The notes below the pieces were generated by a model. It did not search any database. It was not told the DNA's origin and worked only from the letters and a program-made list of their open reading frames with translations. A stretch of DNA of 64,000 bases. It comes from a virus. The stretch's first letter is position 1. Every line of letters begins with the position of its first letter. The stretch is taken from positions 1 to 64,000 of IMG/VR virus record IMGVR_UViG_3300025671_000044. One strand, given 5' to 3'. A program made the translations under genes and the position numbers. Shown one piece after another: positions 15,581-24,163 of this stretch.

Positions 15581-16347
15581 CGAAAACTCCTTACAGTTAG
15601 ATTTATTTGATATAGTTGACGAACTGTTTCGGCAAAGTCTTCTAGTCGTAGCATGTTAGGTCCATCACTAGGTGCGTTATCTGGATCAGGATGAACTTCT
15701 AAGAAAAAGTTATCAACGCCCATGCCAGCAGCAGCACGAGCAAGAGCTGGAACATAATCCCTATTCCCACCACTACTGTCACCTTGGCCTCCTGGCTTCT
15801 GGACTGAGTGTGTGACGTCAAATACCACAGGAACAGGAAAATTGTCACGCATATACTGGATGCCAGTAAAATCAGTGACCAAAGTATTATATCCAAAACT
15901 AGTTCCTCTCTCTGTGATCCAAACTTCTCGAGCGCCTTCAGTTTTACTTAGTATGCCTTTGACATCCCAAGGTGCTAGGAATTGTCCTTTTTTAATGTTG
16001 ACAATACAATTGGACTTACATGCTTCTACAATTAAATCAGTTTGTCTACACAAGAAAGCAGGTATCTGTAATACATCTACTACGCCTTTACATCTACTTA
16101 TTTGTCCTACAGTGTGAACATCGGTTAATATTTTAAAACCAGCGTCTCTAATCTTTTGAAAGTCAGGCAGTGTGTCATCAATACCTACACCACGCTTACC
16201 AGACATACTGGTGCGATTTGCTTTGTCATAACTTGCTTTGAAATAATATTCAATATCAAACAAATCACATACACGTTTACACTCTGTGGCAATTTCTAAA
16301 CTTTGTTCTAGTGACTCGTGTTGACACGGTCCAGCAATAATTCTCAT
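15577..16347 (-). CDS. kdsA: KDO-8-phosphate synthase (KdsA-like)
   Basis: The product of about 256 residues carries the KdsA signatures: IAGPCQHES near the start, FKASYDKANRTS, GFKILTDVHT, LQIPAFLCRQTDL, the GQFLAPWD loop, ERGTSFGYNTL and a late HPDPDNAPSDGPN. The enzyme condenses phosphoenolpyruvate with arabinose-5-phosphate to KDO-8-phosphate. The start chosen is the ATG at 16345-16347, because GGAG precedes it at the right distance; an in-frame ATG at 16359 would lie on the transcription start itself. No KdsC phosphatase or KdsD isomerase is seen, so the host must supply them. A sigma70 promoter lies directly upstream. Confidence 0.92.
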   Translation of the reverse strand: MRIIAGPCQHESLEQSLEIATECKRVCDLFDIEYYFKASYDKANRTSMSGKRGVGIDDTLPDFQKIRDAGFKILTDVHTVGQISRCKGVVDVLQIPAFLCRQTDLIVEACKSNCIVNIKKGQFLAPWDVKGILSKTEGAREVWITERGTSFGYNTLVTDFTGIQYMRDNFPVPVVFDVTHSVQKPGGQGDSSGGNRDYVPALARAAAGMGVDNFFLEVHPDPDNAPSDGPNMLRLEDFAETVRQLYQINLTVRSFR

Positions 16348-16348
16348 G

Positions 16349-16633
16349 TTAGTCTCCATCCTTTATAATATAATAGAGATTTAATGTTTTGTCAAGTTGT
16401 TTTCTTAGTGTAGGATATTCATCTGCTAAAGCAAATAAATGTTTCCATTGATCATAACTTACTATGCCTAGAGCCTCGTTTACTGCTTCTGGATCTCCGC
16501 CTATTACCCAACGCCCGTTGTATGTGGTCTTTTTGGGCTCGTCTCTAAATCTAGCATATACAACACCATTGGCACGTTCGTATATTAAACTTTCGTGTGC
16601 TAGATCTTGTTTGGGCGGACATTCTATTATCAT
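16349..16633 (-). CDS. Small conserved-type protein of unknown function
   Basis: The 94-residue soluble product reads as a beta-rich N-terminal half (GVVYARFRDEP, GRWVIGG) and a helical C-terminal half. It resembles a small conserved protein of marine T4-like phages in feel, but I cannot name it. It overlaps the dehydrogenase gene upstream by ATGA, and its 3' end contains the kdsA promoter. Confidence 0.65.
   Translation of the reverse strand: MIIECPPKQDLAHESLIYERANGVVYARFRDEPKKTTYNGRWVIGGDPEAVNEALGIVSYDQWKHLFALADEYPTLRKQLDKTLNLYYIIKDGD
16367..16395 (-). promoter_or_regulatory. Sigma70 promoter of the kdsA-kdsB unit
   Basis: On the - strand TTGACA (16395-16390), 17 bases and TATATT (16372-16367) match the consensus at 11 of 12 positions. 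It lies inside the last codons of the 94-residue gene and about 20 bases before the kdsA ATG. The KDO genes can therefore be transcribed early and separately from the genes upstream. Confidence 0.8.
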
Positions 16634-17421
16634 TTGCGCATACCTGAAAATGTTGTGGTTTTTAATTTTTCGTTGTCATTCTTGATGCTGTCAATAAGAT
16701 CAAATTCAAGTCCGTTTTGTTTTAGAGTGTGCGCCAGTGCTGCTACATCTTTGGGCAAGCACATTCCTCCGTAGCCACGCAATCTATTGTTTACATCCAA
16801 GTATATGTTTTTGGTTTTGCCTGTTTGAACATACGCATCTTTGACTTGTGAATAATCACAATCAAACTTTTCACACAATTCGTAAAACACATTGGCAAAC
16901 ACAATACGCAATGCCGCATAAGAGTTGTTGAAGTATTTTAATATTTCAGCTTCTGTTGGTGCTAGTTGTTTAACTGCTTTGGGTAGGTGTCCGTGTGCTT
17001 CTACAATTTTTTTATACACATACGGATCATCTGTTCCAATTGCTAATAATTCGTGATTGTTGATAAAGTCATCTGCTGCTGCTCTTTCACGCAAAAACTC
17101 TGGAGCACAACAGATTGTTAGTGACGGATATTCATCAATCATGCGTTCTGTAAACCCTGGCTCAACTGTGCTGCGAATACACACAACACCACCATAGTTG
17201 ATTTGTATCAGATCTTGTAGCACACTTTCAATTACCGTAGTATCACAAGCACCGTTTGCCTCTGGAGTAGGCAAGCACAAGAACACCACTTCTGTATCTG
17301 CTAGGTCTTTTATCTCAGTATCAAACTTGATGTCGTGTTCAACAACATCATGCTCTAACAATCTAAAGCCTGTTGCGTTTGCGTTTCCTACAACGCCCAT
17401 TCCAATAATACCTAGTTTCAT
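16630..17421 (-). CDS. Short UDP-glucose/GDP-mannose dehydrogenase-like enzyme
   Basis: The 263-residue product has the NAD-binding GIIGMGVVG (4-12), APEFLRERAA (106-115), the central-helix motif KYFNNSYAALRI and the active-site loop GYGGMCLPKD with nucleophile C221. Cellular Ugd-type enzymes of about 390-450 residues oxidise a UDP-sugar to the uronic acid. Here the C-terminal UDP-binding domain is missing although all catalytic residues remain. It overlaps the epimerase gene by ATGA; the pair would suit a uronate or pentose branch. Confidence 0.85.
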   Translation of the reverse strand: MKLGIIGMGVVGNANATGFRLLEHDVVEHDIKFDTEIKDLADTEVVFLCLPTPEANGACDTTVIESVLQDLIQINYGGVVCIRSTVEPGFTERMIDEYPSLTICCAPEFLRERAAADDFINNHELLAIGTDDPYVYKKIVEAHGHLPKAVKQLAPTEAEILKYFNNSYAALRIVFANVFYELCEKFDCDYSQVKDAYVQTGKTKNIYLDVNNRLRGYGGMCLPKDVAALAHTLKQNGLEFDLIDSIKNDNEKLKTTTFSGMRK

Positions 17422-18281
17422 AATAAACTTTCCACTGTCTTTTTAAGCCCTACTTCCAAAGGCGTATAATCTGTAAATCCTGTAAGTGTTTGCACTAGTG
17501 TTGTGTCAGGACATCTACGAGTAGCACTGCCTTTTGGTCCAGGCAATATTTCTAACCTGTCTGGATTAATGCCTATATAACCCATTATCATTTTTGCAAC
17601 TACCGAAATACTGATTTCGTTGTCGTTGCCTACATTCACAGTTTGATTACTTCCTGTTTTAATTAACACGTCTGTCATACGCACAGCATCATCTACATAA
17701 CAAAAACTTCTTGTGTCATTGCCGTTGATGTAATACTCGCCTTGCTTACAGCGTTCTACAAATTCATTTACAAAGTGATCAATCTGTCCTGGTCCATACA
17801 CGTTAAAGTAGCGTATGATGAGATATTCTAAACCACTGTTTGCTACCAAATTTTCACCTAGAGCTTTCGGAATGCTATAACTCCAACGTGGGTTTGTAAT
17901 GTCATTATACATCACAGGCACTGATTCGTCTGTGGGCACATGATAGTATCCGTTGTCAATTGTGCTGTTGAATATTTCACAAGTGCTGGCAAATATGAAC
18001 TTAGTTTTTGTGCTGTGATAGCGTTTTATTAAGTTTATAGTTGGCAGTGTGTTGTTGATACAAACATCTGTTGGATGTTGATAGAATAATTTAGTGCCGT
18101 TGGTTGCTGCTAGATGAACAACTACATCAGTGTCAGGCAATTGGTTAGCCACGTCAGAACATTTTAAATCACTTTCAAAACCATCTTTTTGATCGTAACC
18201 AATTACATCATATGTATCCTTTACATAGTTGTAATAATGACTGCCTATGAATCCTTTATGTCCGGTGACTAATATTTTCAT
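17418..18281 (-). CDS. NAD-dependent nucleotide-sugar epimerase/dehydratase (SDR)
   Basis: The 287-residue product has TGHKGFIGSH (Rossmann glycine motif, 6-15), HLAA, STCEIF, the catalytic YSIPK (135-139) and RYFNVYGPGQ. RSFCYVDDAV follows, typical of extended SDR enzymes of the GalE/UXS/RmlB group. It uses NAD to epimerise, dehydrate or decarboxylate a nucleotide sugar. The ATG at 18279-18281 overlaps the TGA of the upstream gene (ATGA), which decides the start over a TTG six bases further out. Beside a UDP-sugar dehydrogenase, a UXS-like step is possible but unproven. Confidence 0.88.
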   Translation of the reverse strand: MKILVTGHKGFIGSHYYNYVKDTYDVIGYDQKDGFESDLKCSDVANQLPDTDVVVHLAATNGTKLFYQHPTDVCINNTLPTINLIKRYHSTKTKFIFASTCEIFNSTIDNGYYHVPTDESVPVMYNDITNPRWSYSIPKALGENLVANSGLEYLIIRYFNVYGPGQIDHFVNEFVERCKQGEYYINGNDTRSFCYVDDAVRMTDVLIKTGSNQTVNVGNDNEISISVVAKMIMGYIGINPDRLEILPGPKGSATRRCPDTTLVQTLTGFTDYTPLEVGLKKTVESLL

Positions 18282-18964
18282 ACCCAATTTGCCTCTTCTA
18301 ATGTTTGACTAATAGTATAATGATCTTTTGCATTTTTGAATGTATGGTGGATGTCAATATTTCCATTCATATGCTGTATCATATAATTAGCAAATTCTCT
18401 GTTTTGAGTATCACTCATATGGCAACATCTAAAGTCATTGTGTTCTGATAATTTTAGATGATTCCAATCAAGTCTACTAATGTTTATCATTCCTACATCA
18501 CTACGATTAGGAAAAGGAAATGCATATACTATATGCGCATCAGGCCGACGATATAATATACTATCTATATAAGCGTTATGATATACAATATTACTATCAT
18601 AATTTTTTATTTTGTTAATTTCGTTTTCTATAAAAGGCCAGATTTTTTTATTGTATTTTTTAAAACTTTTTAATTCTGTTCTGTCCATTTTATCTATATT
18701 TGAAAATTTTATATCTTCTATATCTGCATCTTGGTAAAAAGCTATATGCACAGATTTATTATTTTCTAAAGTAAAAATACTGCCTCTGTGAAAACTACTA
18801 ACAATAAAAATAATTTTGTCAAACTGTTTGTGTGTTTCTAAAAATTTATAATAGGAATAATCAATACTACTGCCGCCTTTATTAAAACAACGAAAATCAC
18901 TGTTTATATAATCAACCCACGAATCACCTGGCTCTGCATAACTATCTCCGTATATTCCTATCAT
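18278..18964 (-). CDS. SGNH-hydrolase-like protein
   Basis: The 228-residue product opens with IGIYGDSYAEPGDSW, resembling the catalytic GDS block I of SGNH/GDSL esterases. NKGGSSIDY (block II) follows, and a late HMSDTQNREFANYM could be block V. Such enzymes add or remove acyl groups on sugars, and phages carry many uncharacterised versions. Catalytic competence is not certain because block III is unclear. It overlaps the glycosyltransferase upstream by ATGA. Confidence 0.65.
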   Translation of the reverse strand: MIGIYGDSYAEPGDSWVDYINSDFRCFNKGGSSIDYSYYKFLETHKQFDKIIFIVSSFHRGSIFTLENNKSVHIAFYQDADIEDIKFSNIDKMDRTELKSFKKYNKKIWPFIENEINKIKNYDSNIVYHNAYIDSILYRRPDAHIVYAFPFPNRSDVGMINISRLDWNHLKLSEHNDFRCCHMSDTQNREFANYMIQHMNGNIDIHHTFKNAKDHYTISQTLEEANWV

Positions 18965-19737
18965 TCAATTAACCTTTCAAAATACCCTGACACTAAATTT
19001 TTTTTAGTTGGACCTTTTTCGTGTGTTAAAAATTCATTCATTGGACAATGATTTAAAGGAGTATGTGTGTCTACATCATACATTGTAAATGATAAATCAT
19101 TTACATTTTTAAATTTTTTTGCTGCATACATGCATACTTGTCCGTCATACCATCTTTCAATTTCTTTTGGTTTTTGTTCATATGATACCTTATATTGTTT
19201 AACAAACTCTTTGTAATCTACATGATTCTGGTTTACTACAACAAACCCAGATTCTGCACTTATACCTAAATTTAAATAATCGTGACTAAACAATCCTATT
19301 AGATGTTTTTTTGAACAAGCATAATTTAAAAAACTAGTATCAATTTTTTGTTTAAAAAATATATCAGCATCTACCCAGATAATATAATCGCCTTTTATAT
19401 TTTCTAATGCATGTAAAAAAGCAAAACCTTTTTTTGCAAATTTGACTTCTTTTTTATTTTCTGTTTTGTTGCAAAAATCTTTCCAATTTTTTAAGCATAC
19501 ATGATTCCAGTCATATACTTTTAGTTTGTCTGTTTTTGTAAACTTTGAGTTTATTTTTTCAGCATATAAATGTAACACAAAATTGTCAGGTGTATTTTTT
19601 AAAAAACTGTCAATCATAAAACAACCAAACCTATCAAAATAGTATTGGTCCATAGTAGACACAAATTCACATTTGAGTCTTGGATTATTACCTTTTAGTT
19701 CAATTGGTAAACTTCGTTTTTTAAATTTCTGAACCAA
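18961..19737 (-). CDS. GT-A glycosyltransferase-like protein
   Basis: The 258-residue product has YIIWVDADIFF (D123-A-D125), the metal-binding DxD of GT-A glycosyltransferases. An FLHALENIKGDY helix precedes it and a DGQVCMYAAKKF acceptor-side segment follows. The + strand gene at 24163 encodes a protein of the same general build. It overlaps the cupin gene's extended frame and lies in the sugar operon, so it probably transfers one of the sugars made here. Donor and acceptor are unknown. Confidence 0.8.
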   Translation of the reverse strand: MVQKFKKRSLPIELKGNNPRLKCEFVSTMDQYYFDRFGCFMIDSFLKNTPDNFVLHLYAEKINSKFTKTDKLKVYDWNHVCLKNWKDFCNKTENKKEVKFAKKGFAFLHALENIKGDYIIWVDADIFFKQKIDTSFLNYACSKKHLIGLFSHDYLNLGISAESGFVVVNQNHVDYKEFVKQYKVSYEQKPKEIERWYDGQVCMYAAKKFKNVNDLSFTMYDVDTHTPLNHCPMNEFLTHEKGPTKKNLVSGYFERLIE

Positions 19738-20068
19738 CTGTTCGTCTCACAATATCATTGTGATTAAATTCTGCCCAGTATAATTCAAAAGCTACACCGT
19801 CTTCTAGTCCTTCAAACTGATGAATAACACCCGGCTTTACCTGTGTAAAATCGCCTGGACCTAAAATAGTTTCATCAATTAAATTATAATCTTTTTGCCA
19901 TACACGAACAAGCATTTTGCCGGACTCTACAAAAAATCCATTCCATTTAAATCTATGTTCATGCTCACTACACTTGTAGCCGCCTTTGAACTCAATTCGG
20001 TGAAACTCTAACACACCGTTGGCGTGAATAAGTTCAGTTTGTCCCCAAACTTTACCTGCAATCATTTT
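19721..20068 (-). CDS. Cupin-domain protein
   Basis: The product of about 115 residues is one cupin barrel. GYKCSEHEHRFKWNGFFVESG is the first metal motif, and LGPGDFTQVKPGVIHQFEG the second, with His residues that can bind a metal. Such small cupins act as sugar epimerases or isomerases, or as partners of nucleotidyltransferases. The start is set at the ATG 20066-20068 because AAGGAG lies just before it; the frame runs on to 20092. A related cupin is fused to a nucleotidyltransferase at 27558. Confidence 0.82.
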   Translation of the reverse strand, partial: KMIAGKVWGQTELIHANGVLEFHRIEFKGGYKCSEHEHRFKWNGFFVESGKMLVRVWQKDYNLIDETILGPGDFTQVKPGVIHQFEGLEDGVAFELYWAEFNHNDIVRRTVGSEI

Positions 20069-20075
20069 ACTCTCC

Positions 20076-20582
20076 TTATAATAGTAGACCAAAGTCTATA
20101 ATTTCACTTTGCCTATTGATATCTTTTACAAAATACACACAGTCTGGATTCTTACTATCTGTAATTGGAACACATAACAAATGTCCATTACGCATCTTAG
20201 GAAAATACCATTTTACGTCATTGTAAAAGTTTGTTATTTCAATTTTAGCAAATCTTGGATGTGTTCCAGTTAAAGGATTAAATAAAAATGCTTCAAATCC
20301 TCTTTCGTTTAAACTAGTTAAAGGCAAAACTTCTAAGTCACTACCTGATTCGCTACAACCTACAGCAACACACCAATCTAATGGCATTGTGATTTCATTT
20401 CCTGCTATATTCAAAACTACAGCAGGTGCATTAAATGATTCTAAAAAAATCAAAGGATTAAAAAAGAAATCAGGATCTTCAGGATTACTATTATCCAATA
20501 CCGAAAATCTTAAATCATCTTCAATCACTTCTGGTAATGAATTTAATGAAAAACTATGGTTTTCAAGTGTTAATATTCTCAT
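20076..20582 (-). CDS. Conserved-type phage protein of unknown function
   Basis: The 168-residue product has no membrane segment and contains MPLDWCVAVGCSESGSDLEVLPL, NVKWYFPKMRNGHLL in sense if not exactly, and a late VYFVKDINRQSEIIDF. I associate this pattern with a conserved protein next to uvsW in marine T4-like phages. Its role is not known. It begins directly after the stop of uvsW. Confidence 0.65.
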   Translation of the reverse strand: MRILTLENHSFSLNSLPEVIEDDLRFSVLDNSNPEDPDFFFNPLIFLESFNAPAVVLNIAGNEITMPLDWCVAVGCSESGSDLEVLPLTSLNERGFEAFLFNPLTGTHPRFAKIEITNFYNDVKWYFPKMRNGHLLCVPITDSKNPDCVYFVKDINRQSEIIDFGLLL

Positions 20583-22046
20583 TTATTTCCAATCCACTTT
20601 CTCAATTGTGAATGGGTATTCTGCTTCCTTATAAAACTTTTTACGTTGGGTAAGGTGCCGCTTCGCAAACTTACAAGTGCTTGTAAGATCCCATATTTGC
20701 ACGAAGTCTTTGTCCTTTGCCTTTCTAACGCCTCTACCTATACTTTGAATAACTCTAACAAAACTTTTTCCGGGCTCAATAAGAACAAGGTTAAAAATGC
20801 GAGGAATATTAATACCAACAGCAGCGACACCATAAGTGGCAATAACCACGTGATTAGTTCCTTCGTTGATTTCGTCATACGCATCTTTTCTATCCTTTAG
20901 TTTTACGTCTCCTTTTACAAAGACTGATCCTGGAATAAGTTCTTGTAGCATTTCGCCTGCACTAATTCTATCTACAAGTATTAGAGTGTTGCCTGATTCT
21001 TTTACTGTGTTTAATAATTTGCCTAAGTAATTTATTCTGTCTTGATTTGTAACTAGATATTTTAATTCTTCTTGATAGCCTCTATGTGCCACTGTATCAA
21101 TAAGTTGCACAATGTTTACGTGACACTGTGATAGCACACCTTTGTCTTGTAATTCTTTTGCTGTAATCTCACCAATAACTGGACCTAAACTTGCATGTAT
21201 TGATTCAAACTCAAACTTCTCTTTAGGAATAGTTCCTGTTAGTCCCCAACGTATTGGAGCATTTTTTAAGTTGCGTGTAAGCAAGTTTTTCAACACTTCT
21301 GCTTTTGCTTGGTGAACTTCGTCTACAATAATTGTGCTCACACCATCTAAGAACTCTGCTAGTGATAATACTGCTGATCCGTCCTTGTGCTTCTTGTCCA
21401 GTATGTTTAATGACTGCCAAGTGCAGATGGTGTGAGTCTTACCTAACTCTTTTCTGTCTCCAAAATAAACGCCAACATCAAGTCCGCAATTTATATAGTC
21501 TTCTTCTGTTTGTGTTACAAGTGACTTGTTAGGCACAATAACTAAACTGCGTCCATACTTTTCACTCATATGTGATAGTGTAGCAGTTGTAATAGTTTTA
21601 CCTGCGCCAGTTGCAATCTGTTGCAAGCTCTGGGGATTGTTTGCAAAGTTGTTGATTGCTTCTACTTGATAGTCACGCAGAATGATTTCTTCACCTTCTG
21701 CAGGATGCCCTTTGGGCCAACGCACACCTTGATCAGCCCAGTAACGTTCTGTAACTTGTGGAAAATTTAATTTTATTGGATGTCGTCGGTCTTCAATGTC
21801 AACAATTTGGACATGATTTTTTTCCAATACAGAAGTAATAACATCAAGATGATTAACGTAGCCTGTGCCGCCAATACCAAAGAAAGCAACTTTACCGTCC
21901 CATCGTCCCAATTTATACTGGGGCATGTATCGAGCATAAGGCACTTCAAATTTAAGAGCATTGGAGAGCTTTCGTCTGACATCTACGTCTAGTCCTTCTA
22001 GTTTAATATTAACTTCGTCTTCTATAATTAATTTGCAACTAGCCAC
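20583..22046 (-). CDS. uvsW: UvsW-type helicase
   Basis: The 487-residue superfamily 2 helicase has a small N-terminal domain (1-95), Walker A ATGAGKT (145-151), DEVH box (242-245), LTGTIPK, and the C-terminal motifs LILVDR and IQSIGRGVRK. In T4, UvsW branch-migrates recombination intermediates, unwinds R-loops and moves replication from origin-dependent to recombination-dependent mode. Length fits T4 UvsW. It abuts its neighbours on both sides and is transcribed after the 402-residue gene from the promoter at 23260. Confidence 0.93.
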   Translation of the reverse strand: MASCKLIIEDEVNIKLEGLDVDVRRKLSNALKFEVPYARYMPQYKLGRWDGKVAFFGIGGTGYVNHLDVITSVLEKNHVQIVDIEDRRHPIKLNFPQVTERYWADQGVRWPKGHPAEGEEIILRDYQVEAINNFANNPQSLQQIATGAGKTITTATLSHMSEKYGRSLVIVPNKSLVTQTEEDYINCGLDVGVYFGDRKELGKTHTICTWQSLNILDKKHKDGSAVLSLAEFLDGVSTIIVDEVHQAKAEVLKNLLTRNLKNAPIRWGLTGTIPKEKFEFESIHASLGPVIGEITAKELQDKGVLSQCHVNIVQLIDTVAHRGYQEELKYLVTNQDRINYLGKLLNTVKESGNTLILVDRISAGEMLQELIPGSVFVKGDVKLKDRKDAYDEINEGTNHVVIATYGVAAVGINIPRIFNLVLIEPGKSFVRVIQSIGRGVRKAKDKDFVQIWDLTSTCKFAKRHLTQRKKFYKEAEYPFTIEKVDWK

Positions 22047-23254
22047 TAGCTAAATACTCCTGCATAAGTTGGAAAATAGCTAGGACTATCATCATGATAT
22101 ATATGTAAATCACAAACATCATTAACGTATATTCCTAACTGAGTCATCATTCTTGTGCTTGATAATGACAATACACATTGTGGCTTCCAGTCTACAGTAA
22201 GTAATAGTTTTGGAAGTTTAGACTTACTTATATATACAATTTTTGTTGATTTGTCAACCCAATTGTTAAGTTTTTTCTTGTGAATATATTCGTTAAAATT
22301 TTTATCTTTTTCTCTTGTGTTTTCTTTTCTATATAATACTGATTGATTTTTGTTTTCTACTATATTTCTAAATGCAGTATGTAATGTAACCAGTTGATCA
22401 TATTCTTCTTCTTTGTCTAATAAACAAAGAATAGGAAATCTTTCTAACACCAGTAAACTTTCTACAATACTGTCAATTGTGTGGTTTTTAGGATCTATAC
22501 AAATTGCTGTCTTACTACGATGCGCAATATAGTTAGCAAGTGTTGCATCTTTATCGCATGTTATATAATTTAATCCATACTGTCTTTTTCTGTCTAACAG
22601 ATGTAATCTTTCTTTTTTGTCAATAAAGTTTATACCTTTTTTTGGAATATTTTTTAGTTGATTATTCCATAGTCCTGCAATGTGTTTGCCAGGTTCTTGT
22701 TTTATTTCTAAAATTTGTTTGTAATATTCTATTAGTTTTTTATCTATTTCAAAATCTTTTTTGACAAATATTTCACACACATCAAATACTGTAGATTCAT
22801 TTAATTTAAAATAGTGTTCATGTGAACCTTTTTCATGCCAATATTGTTTACGGTTTTTGGTTGCTACAGCATCAATTTTTAAAATATCTTTTTTGCTAAA
22901 AGGAAATCTAATTTTGATCCATTCTCCTTGTGAATCTGGTTTGGGAGAACCTTCAATAATTTTTACATATTTGCTACGGTCAATTTTACGTAGTGGCATA
23001 CGTAAACTAGAAATTGCTGGTTGAAAATTGTTATATCCGTTACCAACAAACTGTGATTCATACATAGATAGTTTGGTTTGCATCAATGAAAATTGTCTGT
23101 CTGTTAATGCTTTACCTTTAAAAACTTGTCGGGCAATACTGTTTATAATAGTTTTATCATCACTGTCTATATTAAATTTGCATAGAGCATGAGTCCGCAC
23201 TAAGCCAGTAATTATTTCTAAACAATCTTCGATAGTTTCTAATTTTGTATTCAT
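22046..23254 (-). CDS. Unknown protein coupled to uvsW
   Basis: The 402-residue product is basic and helical at the N-terminus, with alpha/beta segments in the second half (NYITCDKDATLANYIAHRSK, ILCLLDKEEEYDQL, KIVYISKSKLPKLLL). These could be a degenerate nucleotide-binding fold, but I find no complete Walker motif. It shares one base with uvsW and has its own sigma70 promoter. A nucleic-acid role is a guess from position only. Confidence 0.7.
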   Translation of the reverse strand: MNTKLETIEDCLEIITGLVRTHALCKFNIDSDDKTIINSIARQVFKGKALTDRQFSLMQTKLSMYESQFVGNGYNNFQPAISSLRMPLRKIDRSKYVKIIEGSPKPDSQGEWIKIRFPFSKKDILKIDAVATKNRKQYWHEKGSHEHYFKLNESTVFDVCEIFVKKDFEIDKKLIEYYKQILEIKQEPGKHIAGLWNNQLKNIPKKGINFIDKKERLHLLDRKRQYGLNYITCDKDATLANYIAHRSKTAICIDPKNHTIDSIVESLLVLERFPILCLLDKEEEYDQLVTLHTAFRNIVENKNQSVLYRKENTREKDKNFNEYIHKKKLNNWVDKSTKIVYISKSKLPKLLLTVDWKPQCVLSLSSTRMMTQLGIYVNDVCDLHIYHDDSPSYFPTYAGVFS

Positions 23255-23259
23255 AATAT

Positions 23260-23288
23260 ACTATAACACTTTATAAACATTTAGTCAA
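23260..23288 (-). promoter_or_regulatory. Sigma70 promoter of the unknown gene-uvsW unit
   Basis: On the - strand TTGACT (23288-23283), 17 bases and TATAGT (23265-23260) match the consensus at 10 of 12. Only five bases separate the -10 from the ATG at 23254, so transcription is expected to start at or inside the start codon. Confidence 0.75.
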
Positions 23289-24128
23289 TCTTTTCAATGG
23301 CATACCAGCAGCTATTTCATCTACTGTGTATTCTGTCCAAGCATAATCATTTAACCATTGTGTTCTATCAGGCATCAAAGGATTTTCAATATCATGTAAA
23401 AAATCTATATCATTGCCTACATCATAAGCAAGAGAAGAAGGACTAACAAAAGCAGGAACGCCTTGGATGATACTATGACACCCAGGATTGCTACTGTAAC
23501 TAACAGTAGCAAATATATTACTAAACCCCATATCAAAATCATCATAAGTGCCTGCAATATGTCTTGGCTCCTGTCTTTCAACATAACGCAATCCACGTTC
23601 TATGTGTTCTAGCCTACAACGTGGATGTGGTCTAAACAAAATAGGACGGTCAGTATACTTGCGTATTTCGTCATATGTATTTAAGAACCAATTGCTCATG
23701 CGTGGCATGCCTTGCCATTGTAGACTTTTATCATGCTGTCCGCATATAAGAATATATTCGCCATTTCTACGCCAAGGCTGTAATTCAAGTCCTAACGCTT
23801 TTGCTCTCGACTCATCATTTCCTCTATCACCGAAGTAGGCATCACGGTTGATTCCATTGATTCCAACCTTCCACGTTTTGCCTCTTTTGATTCCTCCGAC
23901 TTCAAGGACGATAATCGGTCTGTTATGGGAAACACAATAGGACCAAACACTTTGGTTCCTAGCCATTCTGCCATGAAAAAGAACGCTCCAAATAACATGA
24001 ACATCGGCATGCCCAAGATTATCACTGTTGCTAATACTCCAGCCATTGCGAACAATAGAATCGCCAAAAGCCCGAAAAATATCTTTGGAATTAAGTGCAC
24101 CGTATTCTGTCCATAATCTAAATTTCAT
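23271..24128 (-). CDS. KpsC/KpsS-like capsule polysaccharide (KDO) transferase-like protein
   Basis: The 285-residue product has the GT-B-like features of the capsule polysaccharide family. GEYILICGQHDKS is a nucleotide-domain strand, PILFRPHPR the conserved His-Pro motif, and TVSYSSNPGCHSIIQGVPAFV (about 209-229, shown to its length limit by key residues S, N, G, P) the donor-site helix. KpsC and KpsS transfer KDO from CMP-KDO onto lipid-linked glycan. With kdsA and kdsB in the same genome a KDO transferase role is reasonable, but the sugar is inferred. A composite early/late promoter precedes it. Confidence 0.75.
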   Translation of the reverse strand: MKFRLWTEYGALNSKDIFRAFGDSIVRNGWSISNSDNLGHADVHVIWSVLFHGRMARNQSVWSYCVSHNRPIIVLEVGGIKRGKTWKVGINGINRDAYFGDRGNDESRAKALGLELQPWRRNGEYILICGQHDKSLQWQGMPRMSNWFLNTYDEIRKYTDRPILFRPHPRCRLEHIERGLRYVERQEPRHIAGTYDDFDMGFSNIFATVSYSSNPGCHSIIQGVPAFVSPSSLAYDVGNDIDFLHDIENPLMPDRTQWLNDYAWTEYTVDEIAAGMPLKRLTKCL

Positions 24129-24134
24129 AGTTAA

Positions 24135-24163
24135 ATAGTAGCATATTTATCAAGGATTGTCAA
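24135..24163 (-). promoter_or_regulatory. Composite sigma70/late promoter
   Basis: On the - strand TTGACA (24163-24158), 17 bases and TACTAT (24140-24135) form a sigma70-type promoter. The spacer contains the late element GATAAATA (24151-24144). The -10 is six bases from the ATG at 24128. The same design occurs before gp32. The region also holds the ribosome site AAGGA (24152-24156) of the divergent + strand gene. Confidence 0.65.
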
